This document shows positions 35,701-43,844 of a stretch of 64,000 nucleotides of DNA, one piece after another. Within the stretch, counting starts at the first letter, position 1, and each line of letters begins with the position of its first letter. The notes beneath the pieces are model-generated. The model was not told the DNA's origin, made no database searches, and was given only the letters and a program-made list of their open reading frames with translations. This DNA is from an uncultured Alloprevotella sp. (GTDB taxonomy: Bacteria > Bacteroidota > Bacteroidia > Bacteroidales > Bacteroidaceae): contig CALUOQ010000011.1 in assembly GCA_944322325.1 (NCBI GenBank), forward strand, positions 1 through 64,000, in the 5' to 3' direction. A program made the position numbers and the translations under genes.

Positions 35701-37362
35701 GTCCTGCGCAACGACGACGAGATTCTGCAATGCAGCGGTGTATATGCCGACAAGGGCGGCGGCTACTTCGCCGGAAGGGCCCAGCTGGTGCGTTTCCCGC
35801 TCGGTATACTCAACGGTTTCATGGCAGGCAGCGACATGGCCTTCACAGGCGACTGCAACGGCGCCGTCACCCTGCGCGGCCCCGTCGACACCCTGCGCAT
35901 CGACGGCGAGGTCGTTTTCGACTCGGCGCACGTCTATTCGGACGTCTACGGCTTCGACTTCCGCATGGCCGACACCCCGATTCGCATCGCCGGCAACCGC
36001 CTGACGTTCGACGACTACGCCCTCTACTCCACCGGCTCCGAGCCGCTCCGTCTGGGCGGCGCGGTGGACTTCAGCGACTTCGGCAACGTGACTCTGGCAC
36101 TCGACATGCGGGCCCGCAACTACGAGCTCATCAACACAAAGCGCAAGCGCGAATCCCTGCTCTTCGGCAAAGTGTTCGTCGACTTCGACGGCTCGCTCCG
36201 CGGCAACATGGAGCACCTCTTCATCCGGGGCAACGTCTCCCTGTTGGGAAACACGGACATGACGTACGTGCTCAAGGATTCTCCCCTCACGGTGGAAGAC
36301 CAGCTCGAAGGCCTCGTGCAGTTCGTCAACTTCAACGACAGCCTGGCGCCCCCGCCCGCCGAACCGACTGTCATGGGCCTCGATCTGACGCTGGGCATCG
36401 ACATCAGCGAGGCGGCCCACTTCCGTTGCGACCTGAGCGACGACAAGGAGAGCTACGTGGAGCTCGAAGGCGGCGGCAACCTGAACTTCCGCCTCACGCA
36501 GCAGGGCGACATGCGCCTGACGGGCCGCTTCACCACCAACAGCGGCGAGATGAAATATGCCCTCCCGGTCATCCCGCTCAAGACGTTCCAGCTCGTCGCG
36601 GGCAGCTACGTGGATTTCACGGGCGACGTAATGAACCCCACGCTCAACATTACGGCCAAGGAGCGCGTCAAGGCGACCGTCACCGAGAACGACGTACCGC
36701 GCTCGGTCAACTTCGACGTCGGCGTAGCCATCACCAAGCCGCTCGAGCAGATGGGGCTGGAATTCATCATCGAGGCACCCGAAGACCTGAGCATCCAGAA
36801 CCAGCTGGCCGCCATGTCGGCCGAACAGCGCGGCCGCGTAGCCGTCACCATGCTGGCCACCGGCATGTACATCACCGACGAGGGCGGCATGGGCGGCACG
36901 AGCGGATTCAAAGCCAACGACGCCCTCAACGCGTTCCTCCAGAGTGAGATACAGAACATCGCCGGCAGCGCCCTGCGCACCATCGACGTGAGCCTCGGCG
37001 TAGAGAACGCCACGTCGGCCACCGGCGCCGAGCAGACCGATTATTCCTTCCAGTTCGCCAAACGTTTCTGGGGCAACCGCATCAGCGTCATTGTCGGCGG
37101 AAAGGTGAGCACCGGTGCCGACGCCGAGAACTCCGCCGAGAGCTTCATCGACAACGTATCCATCGAATACCGCCTCGACAAGAGTTCCACGCGCCACGTC
37201 AAAGTTTTCTACAACCGCAACACCAATGACCCGCTCGAGGGCCTCCTGACCAAAACGGGCGCCGGCCTTGTGCTGCGGCGCAAGACTAACCGGCTGGGCG
37301 AGCTCTTCATTTTCCGCACACGGAAGCCCCAGACCACCCAGACGCCCGTCCCGACAAAATAA
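32767..37362 (+). CDS. tamB: TamB-like translocation/assembly module protein
   Basis: The protein has 1531 residues. One N-terminal membrane helix (about 8-33) anchors a very long beta-rich periplasmic chain of AsmA/TamB type. The C-terminal TamB (DUF490) domain is at about 1130-1490, with GGNLNFRLTQQGDMRLTGR and SEIQNIAGSALRTIDVS. It probably bridges the two membranes for outer-membrane protein or lipid transfer. The ATG at 32767 gives the membrane helix; a TATCTTTG box lies at 32750-32757, so the leader is very short. The partner Omp85 gene follows by 6 bp. Confidence 0.92.
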   Translation: MNKRKTIRHVAIGLTLVVTVPVVLFLVLAVLIYLPPVQRFAVDRTTAILSETTGMHIRIGHIRLAFPLDLTLGNMQAVAGRDTLLDARALRVGVKLWPLVYGRAEVDGIYVFDASLNTLDLIPDTHLKGRVGVLTAALPGGVDLPGERVDVDRVLLKNTTMAVELSDTAQKDTTPSASRWDIRVRRADVLNTTVFLRMPGDSLRIGARLGRVALRGGRFDTGRSYYAVRRFALDRSSATYDVPQAVRLRQGLDPNHIAVDRLSLHVDSLSYDSAGRLSVDLRQLAFREKSGLAVDRTAGRVGLDTLGLTLPGLTLSTPHSRLTAEAALDWNALATGRGGRLHARLEAHIGRADVLALTGDLLPADVRSIMPATAASLSLQADGNVSRLTLDRLEADVAGVVRLTAKGNAADLLTGRRSGHFDWTLRTGNPAPLGRLLPSSLAFPRGLSARGDLRFQGDDYRANLRVSASGGRLDVGARAGLSSERYAAQVTARDFPLGAFLPDLPLGDFSGSLKASGQGFDPMTRRAAVAAKLAIDSLRYDRYPLGGLRAELDYRRQKGRLTFETDNPLLQGNGTLEATVAKQRIDATLTADFPLIGLHHFMTMEDTLDLGAALTLNAATRPDLEALALDGSLSNIRFLTPRQSVTMKDIAFAFGTSPDTTHAQVKSGDFDLSLRGHAGLGRISERVGRFTTLLTQQLDERRLDQEALKQQLPRLSLHVSAGRENPVSRFIAMKGIDIDSVNLNVNADPLVGLNGTSKLFTLRTGGLQLDDISFRIAQDSNGVKMNTLVVNSAPDNPHHFEVHSDAYVLPAGAGVEVKYIDSDQRTGVDLGLRAELVDSGMYVHLYPEHPVIAYRDFTVNRRNYIYLNNHQQLFADVALLADDGTGLQIYGQPRDSVNDLTVSVKRLNLGELSNVLPYLPRIEGLLSGDVHLLQSPNDLSAMTMLEVDGMAFEGTPLGRIGLNATYMPDTVHHLFDASVLRNDDEILQCSGVYADKGGGYFAGRAQLVRFPLGILNGFMAGSDMAFTGDCNGAVTLRGPVDTLRIDGEVVFDSAHVYSDVYGFDFRMADTPIRIAGNRLTFDDYALYSTGSEPLRLGGAVDFSDFGNVTLALDMRARNYELINTKRKRESLLFGKVFVDFDGSLRGNMEHLFIRGNVSLLGNTDMTYVLKDSPLTVEDQLEGLVQFVNFNDSLAPPPAEPTVMGLDLTLGIDISEAAHFRCDLSDDKESYVELEGGGNLNFRLTQQGDMRLTGRFTTNSGEMKYALPVIPLKTFQLVAGSYVDFTGDVMNPTLNITAKERVKATVTENDVPRSVNFDVGVAITKPLEQMGLEFIIEAPEDLSIQNQLAAMSAEQRGRVAVTMLATGMYITDEGGMGGTSGFKANDALNAFLQSEIQNIAGSALRTIDVSLGVENATSATGAEQTDYSFQFAKRFWGNRISVIVGGKVSTGADAENSAESFIDNVSIEYRLDKSSTRHVKVFYNRNTNDPLEGLLTKTGAGLVLRRKTNRLGELFIFRTRKPQTTQTPVPTK

Positions 37363-37368
37363 ACGAAG

Positions 37369-39852
37369 ATGAAAAAACTACGCCACGCGCTTTACCTCAT
37401 ACTTTGCGCCACGCTGAGCGCGGCCTGCTCCGTGACGGACAAGATTCCCGACGACGAACTTTTCTACCTCGGCACGAAAGGCATCACCTACGTCGACCAG
37501 CAAAAACGGGACAAAGCCGGGCGCGACAGCGTCGGTGTCATCACCTCGATTGCCGAAGCCGTCGAAGCCGTCGACGCGCTGGTCAGCGGCAGCGCCCCCG
37601 TACGCGGCGACAGCCTCGCCGCCGACACCGCCACCCGCCGCCCGCCCAGCCGCGAAGAACGCGCCCGCCGCCGCATGGAGGCAGAGCAGGAACAAAAAGC
37701 CTTTGAGACAGCGAAGGCCGAAATCGACGCCGTGCTGAGCTACCCGCCCAACGGTTCGCTCTTCGGCTCCTCCTCGCTGCGCTGGCCCGTACAGCCCGGG
37801 CTCTGGATATACAGCGGCTTCGCCGACAAGCGCGGCAAGCTCGGCCGGTGGGTGTTCCGCAACTTCGCCAAGGCGCCCGTGCTCGTGTCCACCGTCAATC
37901 CCGACGTGCGCGTCAAGGTAGCCACCAACACCCTGCGCAACTACGGTTACTTCAATGCCGAGGTCGATTACGACGTCCTCCCCGCCAAGAATCCCAAGAA
38001 GGCCCGCCTGGCCTACAACGTGCGCACCCGCCAGCTCTACCGCCTTGACTCCATCGCCTACGTCGGTTTCCCACCCGTGGCCGACAGCCTCATCCGCGCC
38101 ACGTCCGACGAGACCCTCCTCCACCGCGGCGACGCTTTCAACGTGGTCAACCTCAGCGGCGAGCGCACCCGCCTCGAGAAACTCTTCCGCGAGAACGGAT
38201 TTTACTACTACGCCGCCAATTACACCACCTACCGCGCCGACACGTTCCAAGTGAAGAACCGCGTACAGCTACAGATGCGCCCGCTCGAGAACATCCCGGC
38301 CCGCGTCAGCCGCCGCTGGTACATCGGCAACACGCACGTCACCGTGCGCAACAATCCCGGCGACACACTCACCACGCACCGCACGTTCCGCAACTTCACC
38401 TACGACTTCCCGGGCAGCCGGATACCGCTGCGCTATCCCATGTGGTGGCGCGCCGTGAGCCACCGCCGCGGCGAGCTTTACAGCCTTACGCACCAACAGA
38501 TGACCCTTGAGAAACTCAACGCCATCGGTGTGTTCAGCCAGCTCGACGTCAACTACCTGCCGCGCGACACCTCCGCCACGTGCGACACCCTCGACATCTA
38601 CATCAACGCCGTCATGGACAAGCTCTACGACAGCAATTTCGAGGTCAACGCCACCTTTAAGAGCAACCAGCAGGTGGGTCCCGGCGTCAGCTTCGGCTTG
38701 GCCAAGCGCAACGCCTTCCGCGGCGGCGAAAAGGTCTCGTTCGACATTTACGGCTCCTATGAGTGGCAGACGGGCGCCGGGCGCGGCGACAACTCCCTGC
38801 TCAACTCCTACGAGCTCGGCACGAAGCTCTCGTTCGACTTTCCCCGCTTCGTCTTCCCCGGCATGGGGCGCCGCCACGTACGCTTCCCCGGCTCGACCGT
38901 CTTTGCCGTCGACGCCGACTGGACCAACCGCGCCGGCTTCTTCAACATGGTCAATGCCGGCGTCAGCGCCACTTACAAATGGCACCGCCGCAGCAACTCG
39001 CGCCACGAGCTCGCCCTGCTCGACATCGACTACGACCACATGCTCAGCACCACCGCCACGTTCGACTCCATCATGACCGAGAACCCCGCCCTCTCCGTCA
39101 GTATGCGCAATCAGTTCGTGCCCTCCGTCAGCTACATGTACACCTACACCTCGCCCGCCGGCCGACGCAATCCCGTCTGGTTCCAAGCCACGCTCAAGGA
39201 GGCCGGCAACCTCACCTCCGCCATCTACGCCCTAGCCGGCCACGGCTTCAACCAGCGCGACAAGGAGTTACTCGGCAATCCCTATGCCCAGTTCATAAAG
39301 GCCACGGCCGAGGTTCACAAAAGTTTTGAGCTTGCGCCGAAAGTCCAGGTCGCCACGCGCCTGTTCGGGGGCGTCATCTACAGTTACGGCAACAGCCTCC
39401 AGGCCCCTTACGCCGACCAGTTCTACGTCGGCGGCGCCAACAGCGTGCGCGCCTTCACCGTGCGCACCGTCGGGCCCGGCAGTTTCCGCACCGACCGCAG
39501 CCGTTACTCCTACATGGACCAGACCGGTGACGTCAAGCTCGAAGCCAATGTCGAGCTGCGCTTCCCCATTTTCGGCTCGCTCTACGGCGCGGCCTTTCTC
39601 GACGCCGGCAACGTATGGCTGCTGCGCGACGACCCTCAGCGTCCCGGCGGCAAGTTCAGCCTTGGCAACCTGCGGCGCATCGCCGTGGGCACCGGTGTCG
39701 GCCTGCGCTACGACCTGAGCTTCATTGTCGTACGCCTCGACTACGGCATTGCCCTCCATGCGCCCTACGACACCGCGCGCCGCGGCTGGTACAACATCGA
39801 GCGTTTCTCCGACGGCAACGCGTTCCACTTTGCCATCGGTTATCCTTTCTAA
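37369..39852 (+). CDS. tamL: Omp85-family outer-membrane lipoprotein, TamL-like
   Basis: The protein has 827 residues. The lipobox SAAC (about residues 17-20) makes it a lipidated Omp85 protein, as known for the Bacteroidota TamA counterpart TamL. POTRA-like modules span about 170-450 and include the long Ala/Arg/Glu-rich insertion at 70-125. The C-terminal barrel (about 460-827) has the surface-antigen motif YVGGANSVRAFTVRTVGPG and ends FHFAIGYPF. It pairs with TamB, whose gene ends 6 bp before. A strong hairpin follows the gene. Confidence 0.93.
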   Translation: MKKLRHALYLILCATLSAACSVTDKIPDDELFYLGTKGITYVDQQKRDKAGRDSVGVITSIAEAVEAVDALVSGSAPVRGDSLAADTATRRPPSREERARRRMEAEQEQKAFETAKAEIDAVLSYPPNGSLFGSSSLRWPVQPGLWIYSGFADKRGKLGRWVFRNFAKAPVLVSTVNPDVRVKVATNTLRNYGYFNAEVDYDVLPAKNPKKARLAYNVRTRQLYRLDSIAYVGFPPVADSLIRATSDETLLHRGDAFNVVNLSGERTRLEKLFRENGFYYYAANYTTYRADTFQVKNRVQLQMRPLENIPARVSRRWYIGNTHVTVRNNPGDTLTTHRTFRNFTYDFPGSRIPLRYPMWWRAVSHRRGELYSLTHQQMTLEKLNAIGVFSQLDVNYLPRDTSATCDTLDIYINAVMDKLYDSNFEVNATFKSNQQVGPGVSFGLAKRNAFRGGEKVSFDIYGSYEWQTGAGRGDNSLLNSYELGTKLSFDFPRFVFPGMGRRHVRFPGSTVFAVDADWTNRAGFFNMVNAGVSATYKWHRRSNSRHELALLDIDYDHMLSTTATFDSIMTENPALSVSMRNQFVPSVSYMYTYTSPAGRRNPVWFQATLKEAGNLTSAIYALAGHGFNQRDKELLGNPYAQFIKATAEVHKSFELAPKVQVATRLFGGVIYSYGNSLQAPYADQFYVGGANSVRAFTVRTVGPGSFRTDRSRYSYMDQTGDVKLEANVELRFPIFGSLYGAAFLDAGNVWLLRDDPQRPGGKFSLGNLRRIAVGTGVGLRYDLSFIVVRLDYGIALHAPYDTARRGWYNIERFSDGNAFHFAIGYPF

Positions 39853-39875
39853 ACAAGCGACAACAGGAAACAACA

Positions 39876-39920
39876 AGCGCGAGGATTCCCGGCCCGCCGT
39901 GGGCCGGGAATCCTCGCGCT
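39876..39920. terminator. Bidirectional terminator between tamL and the AraC gene
   Basis: Perfect 20-bp arms lie at 39876-39895 and 39901-39920, around a 5-base loop (GCCGT). The core reads GAGGATTCCCGGCCC. It sits between converging genes with AAAAA on the right side, and likely ends transcripts from both. Confidence 0.85.
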
Positions 39921-39933
39921 GCAAAAAGGGGGA

Positions 39934-40827
39934 TTATTCCTTGTCCGGCTGACCCATTTTGGCGCGGAAATGCTTGGGCGAGCAGCCCAAATGATGGCGG
40001 ACGTACTTCCCGAAAAACGAAAGGTTGGGAAACTGGAGTTCGATGGCTATCTCCTTGATGCTCTTCGTCGTGTTACGGAGCAGATAGACAATGTCCGCCA
40101 CGATGTAGCGCTGGATGAACGGCGAGGCGGAGAGTCCGGTCCTCTCCTTGACCACCGCGGAGAAGTACTTGGGCGTCACGCTGAGGCGACTGGCGTACCA
40201 GGCCACTTCGCGCGGACGGGGATAGGTGTCGCTGATAAGGTTGATGAAGTCCTTAAAAAGGCGATCGCTCGACGTGTAGCCCTGGGGCGTGAAGCCGGAG
40301 AAGCGCTCCGTCGTGTCGTAGAAGTCGTAAAGGAAAGCCGTGAGCAGGGCGCTGGCCAGCTCGCGGTGGTGCTGGCGCCGGGGGCGGGTGAGCTTTGTGT
40401 GGAGCAAGTCGTAATACTGCCGGAACAGGCCGGCTTCCTCGTCGGTCAGCGCGAGCACGGGATTGTGCTTCAGAAAGAGGTGCATGTCCCAGTTATTCCC
40501 CGCCATCATCGTCAGCCGCTCGGCATAGGTGCGGGCCAGCACGATACTGCGCGACTCGACATCGGGCGAAAGGTCCACGTGCTCGATAACCGTGTTGGGC
40601 ACACAGACGAGCAAGTCGTTGCACCCGATGGTATAAGGTTCACCGTTGATTTTCAGGGTGTACGTGCCCTGCGTGCAGAGCGTCAGGACAATCGCCCCCA
40701 GCCGCACGGCATGTTCGGAATAAAGCTCCTTCGGTGTCTCGGCCAGCGCCAGCATGCCGTCGTTGTAACTGATGGCTGTGCTAACCTTGGCGTCCGTAAT
40801 GTCTCGGGTAGTGAGGTCTTCTGTCAT
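39934..40827 (-). CDS. AraC-family transcriptional regulator
   Basis: The protein has 297 residues. An N-terminal cupin-like sensor region (about 30-150) precedes the double helix-turn-helix at about 195-290. VAWYASRLSVTPKYFSAVVK and TKSIKEIAIELQFPNLSFFGKYVRHHLGCSPKHFR are typical. A minus-strand TAACTTTG box is at 40847-40854. The target is unknown; no catabolic genes lie beside it. Confidence 0.9.
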   Translation of the reverse strand: MTEDLTTRDITDAKVSTAISYNDGMLALAETPKELYSEHAVRLGAIVLTLCTQGTYTLKINGEPYTIGCNDLLVCVPNTVIEHVDLSPDVESRSIVLARTYAERLTMMAGNNWDMHLFLKHNPVLALTDEEAGLFRQYYDLLHTKLTRPRRQHHRELASALLTAFLYDFYDTTERFSGFTPQGYTSSDRLFKDFINLISDTYPRPREVAWYASRLSVTPKYFSAVVKERTGLSASPFIQRYIVADIVYLLRNTTKSIKEIAIELQFPNLSFFGKYVRHHLGCSPKHFRAKMGQPDKE

Positions 40828-40946
40828 GGCTGGAATTATTGAATGGCAAAGTTAAGGAAAAAAGCCTTACCTCCCTATACGGATTCTTCGTCTAAACTGT
40901 CGGAAAATTCGCCTTTACGACGGGACCGGCTGTCCGCCAGCCAGCC

Positions 40947-41126
40947 TCACCAGAAACGGTTGTACTCGGCGCTGTACTCAAACCCCGCTTCGGCCAGCTG
41001 GGCCTTGAGTCCGCTTTCGTCGACGTGGAGGTCGTCGCACAGGGCGTCAAGCGAGGGATACACGTCGCGCAGCTTCATGTTGACCACGCTGAAAAGCATC
41101 ATCGGGTCTTTAGGCAATTCGTTCAT
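40947..41126 (-). CDS. DUF4250 small protein
   Basis: This 59-residue gene reads MNELPKDPMMLFSVVNMKL at its start, then RDVYPSLDALCDDLHVDESG, and ends EYNRFW. It matches the small DUF4250 family (LPKDPxMLLSxVNxxLRDxYxxLDxLC), which has a helix-turn-helix-like pattern but no known role. Its ATG (41124-41126) overlaps the rsmD stop as ATGA, so it is translated with rsmD. It is the last gene of the vanZ-DUF3822-rsmD unit. Confidence 0.85.
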   Translation of the reverse strand: MNELPKDPMMLFSVVNMKLRDVYPSLDALCDDLHVDESGLKAQLAEAGFEYSAEYNRFW

Positions 41127-41683
41127 GGGTTTTCGGATTTGTTATTGTCGGGTTTGCGGAAAAAGGAGAAGTTCACGCTGCCATAGGCGCGGTGTTCGAC
41201 GAAGCAGGGGTGCCCGTCGAACCGATGGTCCTTGCCGTGCTCGAGCACAAAAATCCCCCCGTCGGCCAGCAGCGCCGAACCGAACACGCGGTCGGGCAAT
41301 TCGGGCAGCTCGGCCAAGGCATAGGGCGGGTCGGCAAAGACCAGGTCAAACTGTTCGCGGCAACGGGGAATGAACTTCAGCGCGTCCGCACGCAGCACGC
41401 GCCCGGCCCTGTCGTCCAGCGCGCGGAGCACCGACTGGATGAAGGCGTGGTGCGACGCCTCGCGCTCGACAGCCACCACGCGCGGGCATCCCCGCGAGAG
41501 GAGCTCAAGCGTGATGCTGCCCGTGCCGGCGAAAAGGTCGAGCGCCCGCGTCTCCTCGAAGTCCACGTAGGCGCGCAGCACGTTGAACAGGTTCTCCTTG
41601 GCGAAGTCCGTCGTCGGACGGGCTTTGAAGGTGCGCGGCACGTCGAAGTGGCGCCCTTTGTATTTTCCGGTGATTACTCTCAT
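41123..41683 (-). CDS. rsmD: 16S rRNA (guanine(966)-N2)-methyltransferase RsmD
   Basis: The protein has 186 residues. The N-terminus MRVITGKYKGRHF and RPTTDFAKENLFNVL is the RsmD signature. The SAM-binding motif is ALDLFAGTGSITLELLSRG and the catalytic motif is VFADPPYA. It methylates G966 of 16S rRNA on the small subunit. It lies 15 bp after the DUF3822 gene and overlaps the DUF4250 gene. Confidence 0.95.
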   Translation of the reverse strand: MRVITGKYKGRHFDVPRTFKARPTTDFAKENLFNVLRAYVDFEETRALDLFAGTGSITLELLSRGCPRVVAVEREASHHAFIQSVLRALDDRAGRVLRADALKFIPRCREQFDLVFADPPYALAELPELPDRVFGSALLADGGIFVLEHGKDHRFDGHPCFVEHRAYGSVNFSFFRKPDNNKSENP

Positions 41684-41698
41684 GTCAGTCTGGCGTAG

Positions 41699-42517
41699 TC
41701 AACTCATCTCCAGCAAAAAGCAGGCCAAGTCGTAGGGTACCTGCTTGTTCCTCACCACGGGGTGGCGGTTGAACTCGGCCGCCGGGTGGATGGCGTTCAC
41801 CTGGCGGACGTATTTTCGCAGTTCGCCGAGGATGGCGTCGCGCAGGTCGCTGCTGCCCGCCACGTAGAAGGTAGCCGTCTGCGGGTCGGTCCCCGTGCGC
41901 CGTGCCATGTTGAGCAGGTAGTAGGCCGCGTCGGTCGGCGCCTGCATCCGGTAGCTGTTGGCCATGAGCAGGCGGCCGCCCTCGAACACCGACAGGTGGA
42001 GCCGCCCCTCGGCAGCGTAGGCGTAGAGGCGCTGGCCGCCCTGCGAGCTCTTGTCGGCGAAGTGACGCATCAGGGGGGTGAGGGCCGAAACGTAGTGTAC
42101 CGACCCGAACGCGTCCTCGAGCGTGCGGGCCAGCTGGCGCTGTAGGGCAAAGAGCAGCACGGCGTTGGCCATGGGCAGCACGTCGTAGTAGACTTCACAG
42201 CCCTGGCTCTCGGGGAAACAGTAGCCGTAGAGGGCGGCACAGTCTTCCTCGCGAAAATGGGCCAGGGGGACCAGCGTCACGGGACTCGCCGCCACGAGCA
42301 CTTGGGCGTCGGTGACGGTGTTGTCGGCCGGCGGCAGCGTGTCAAGCGCCGTACGCAGGTTGACCGCGAGCGAAGCCGTCGGGTTGACGTCGTAGGCGAA
42401 AAACGAAAAGCTCTCGGGCTGGCGGGCGTCGTAACGGGCGAAGTCGATGCCGTCGCCCAGCCTGACGAACAGGCGTTGACGCCCGGCGCCGACGCGGGAG
42501 GGGGTGGGCTGCGTCAT
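41699..42517 (-). CDS. DUF3822-family protein
   Basis: The protein has 272 residues with no signal peptide or membrane segment. It matches the Bacteroidota-specific DUF3822 family, which has a divergent actin/hexokinase-like ATPase look (DVLPMANAVLLFALQRQL, RLYAYAAEGRLHLSVFEGGRL, YLLNMARRTGTDPQTATFYVAG). Function is unknown. The family is often found immediately before rsmD, as here. Its ATG overlaps the VanZ stop (ATGA at 42514-42517). Confidence 0.85.
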   Translation of the reverse strand: MTQPTPSRVGAGRQRLFVRLGDGIDFARYDARQPESFSFFAYDVNPTASLAVNLRTALDTLPPADNTVTDAQVLVAASPVTLVPLAHFREEDCAALYGYCFPESQGCEVYYDVLPMANAVLLFALQRQLARTLEDAFGSVHYVSALTPLMRHFADKSSQGGQRLYAYAAEGRLHLSVFEGGRLLMANSYRMQAPTDAAYYLLNMARRTGTDPQTATFYVAGSSDLRDAILGELRKYVRQVNAIHPAAEFNRHPVVRNKQVPYDLACFLLEMS

Positions 42518-42939
42518 GGGCGGGATTCGGTTGAGGTGAAAAAGCCGCGGCGGCCGGCCACGCGCGGCAGGACGTAACGCCCCAGGAGGGCGGCCAGCAC
42601 GATGCCGATGCAGTTGGCCGCAAAGTCGGCCCAGTCGCCGCTGCGCGTCGCGGTGGCGTTGGCCTGCAGCCACTCGATGAGGCCGCTCATGGCGGCCGGC
42701 GCCACTACGGCCCACGTCAGCAGGCGCCGCCACTGCGGCCGGCGGTGCGCGCGCAGGTATTCGAACCAGATGAGGCTGCACGTGCCCAGATACATGGCGA
42801 CATGCACCCACTTGTCGATGAGCGGCACGTCGTTAAGGCGCGTGCGCGGCGCGTTGAACAGCAGGCAGAGGTACCAGATGGCTGCAACGCAAAGCAGCGA
42901 GAGCGGGTAGCGCTTGACAAAGCGAATCAGGCGAGACAT
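42514..42939 (-). CDS. VanZ-like membrane protein
   Basis: The protein has 141 residues and four hydrophobic helices. The VanZ family pattern is visible: DKWVHVAMYLGTCSLIWFEY, then SGLIEWLQ and GDWADFAANCIGIVLAALLG. Its role is unknown; the family is named for a teicoplanin-resistance protein, but most members are not resistance genes. It is first in the coupled vanZ-DUF3822-rsmD-DUF4250 unit. Confidence 0.88.
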   Translation of the reverse strand: MSRLIRFVKRYPLSLLCVAAIWYLCLLFNAPRTRLNDVPLIDKWVHVAMYLGTCSLIWFEYLRAHRRPQWRRLLTWAVVAPAAMSGLIEWLQANATATRSGDWADFAANCIGIVLAALLGRYVLPRVAGRRGFFTSTESRP

Positions 42940-42954
42940 AGGCTGGGCGATGGG

Positions 42955-42993
42955 TTTTTACGGGGACTGTGACAGGATTTCCGAGGACTACAC
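42955..42993. repeat. Degenerate modular repeat remnant
   Basis: TTTTTACGGGGACTGTGACA, then GGATTTCC and GAGGACTACACTT, echo the blocks of the CTACGATAG family, but the palindrome is largely lost. It lies between the RluA-type gene end and the VanZ gene start. Confidence 0.4.
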
Positions 42994-43039
42994 TTCTCTT
43001 CACGCGGGCGGCACTTACGGACGCCCGCACGTCAACGGC

Positions 43040-43735
43040 TCAGTCAAGCCCGGCGTCAGCGTCGGCCATGGCGGCGAAGGCCGGCCACGGCGGCAGCGCC
43101 GGGAGCGGGGCCACGGCGCGCACGGTGGCGTGGGTCACCGGGTGCTCGAACTCCACACTGCGGGCGTGCAGGCAGATGCTGCCGTCGGGGTTGGAGCGCG
43201 GCGCGCCGTACTTCAGGTCGCCCCTGATGGGGCAACCGATGGCGGCGAGTTGGCAGCGTATCTGGTGATGGCGCCCCGTGTGGAGCTGCACGGCGAGCAG
43301 GGCGTAACGCTCGGAGCGGCCGACGAGGCGGTAGTCGAGCACGGCGCGCTTGCTCCCGGGCACCTCGGCGGCGTGGACAAACGACTTGTTCAGCCGCTCG
43401 TTGCGCGTCAGCCAGTGGGTCAGGGTGGCCGCCGCCGGACTGGGCTCGCGCCCCACAACGGCCAGATACGTCTTCCGCACGCGGCCCTCGCGGAACAGGG
43501 CGTTGAGCCGGGCGAGCGCCTTGCTCGTACGGGCAAAGACGACGAGGCCGCTCACGGGCCGGTCGAGCCGGTGGACGACGCCAAGGAAAACGGCGCCGGG
43601 CTTGGCGTAGCGTTCCTTGATGTAAGCCTTGACGCTGTCGGCCAGGGTGGCGTCGCCGGTCTTGTCGCCTTGCACGATTTCGCCGGCTGCCTTGTTGACG
43701 ATGATCAGGTGGTTGTCCTCGTAGACTACGGTCAT
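43040..43735 (-). CDS. RluA-family pseudouridine synthase
   Basis: The protein has 231 residues. The catalytic motif HRLDRPVSGLVVFARTSKA contains the active Asp. The N-terminus MTVVYEDNHLIIVNKAAGEIVQ and the LHTGRHHQIRCQLAAIG motif are typical of the RluA class. There is no S4 domain, as in the short members. It modifies rRNA or tRNA uridines; which site cannot be told. The ATG at 43735 gives the family N-terminus. Confidence 0.93.
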   Translation of the reverse strand: MTVVYEDNHLIIVNKAAGEIVQGDKTGDATLADSVKAYIKERYAKPGAVFLGVVHRLDRPVSGLVVFARTSKALARLNALFREGRVRKTYLAVVGREPSPAAATLTHWLTRNERLNKSFVHAAEVPGSKRAVLDYRLVGRSERYALLAVQLHTGRHHQIRCQLAAIGCPIRGDLKYGAPRSNPDGSICLHARSVEFEHPVTHATVRAVAPLPALPPWPAFAAMADADAGLD

Positions 43736-43768
43736 GGGCTGGATGGGGGTAACGGGGTGAGACACGAG

Positions 43769-43817
43769 CGGAGTGCCGCCGGGCTGCGCCGGCAGGGCGC
43801 GCCCGGGCGGCACTCCG
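43769..43817 (-). terminator. Hairpin between fabG and the pseudouridine synthase gene
   Basis: Perfect arms CGGAGTGCCGCC (43769-43780) and GGCGGCACTCCG (43806-43817), with further GC pairing inside. It lies about 30 bp past the fabG stop on the minus strand and probably ends the tetR-fabG transcript. Confidence 0.6.
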
Positions 43818-43844
43818 GGAAGGGGTCCGGACGCTGAGGCGCCG

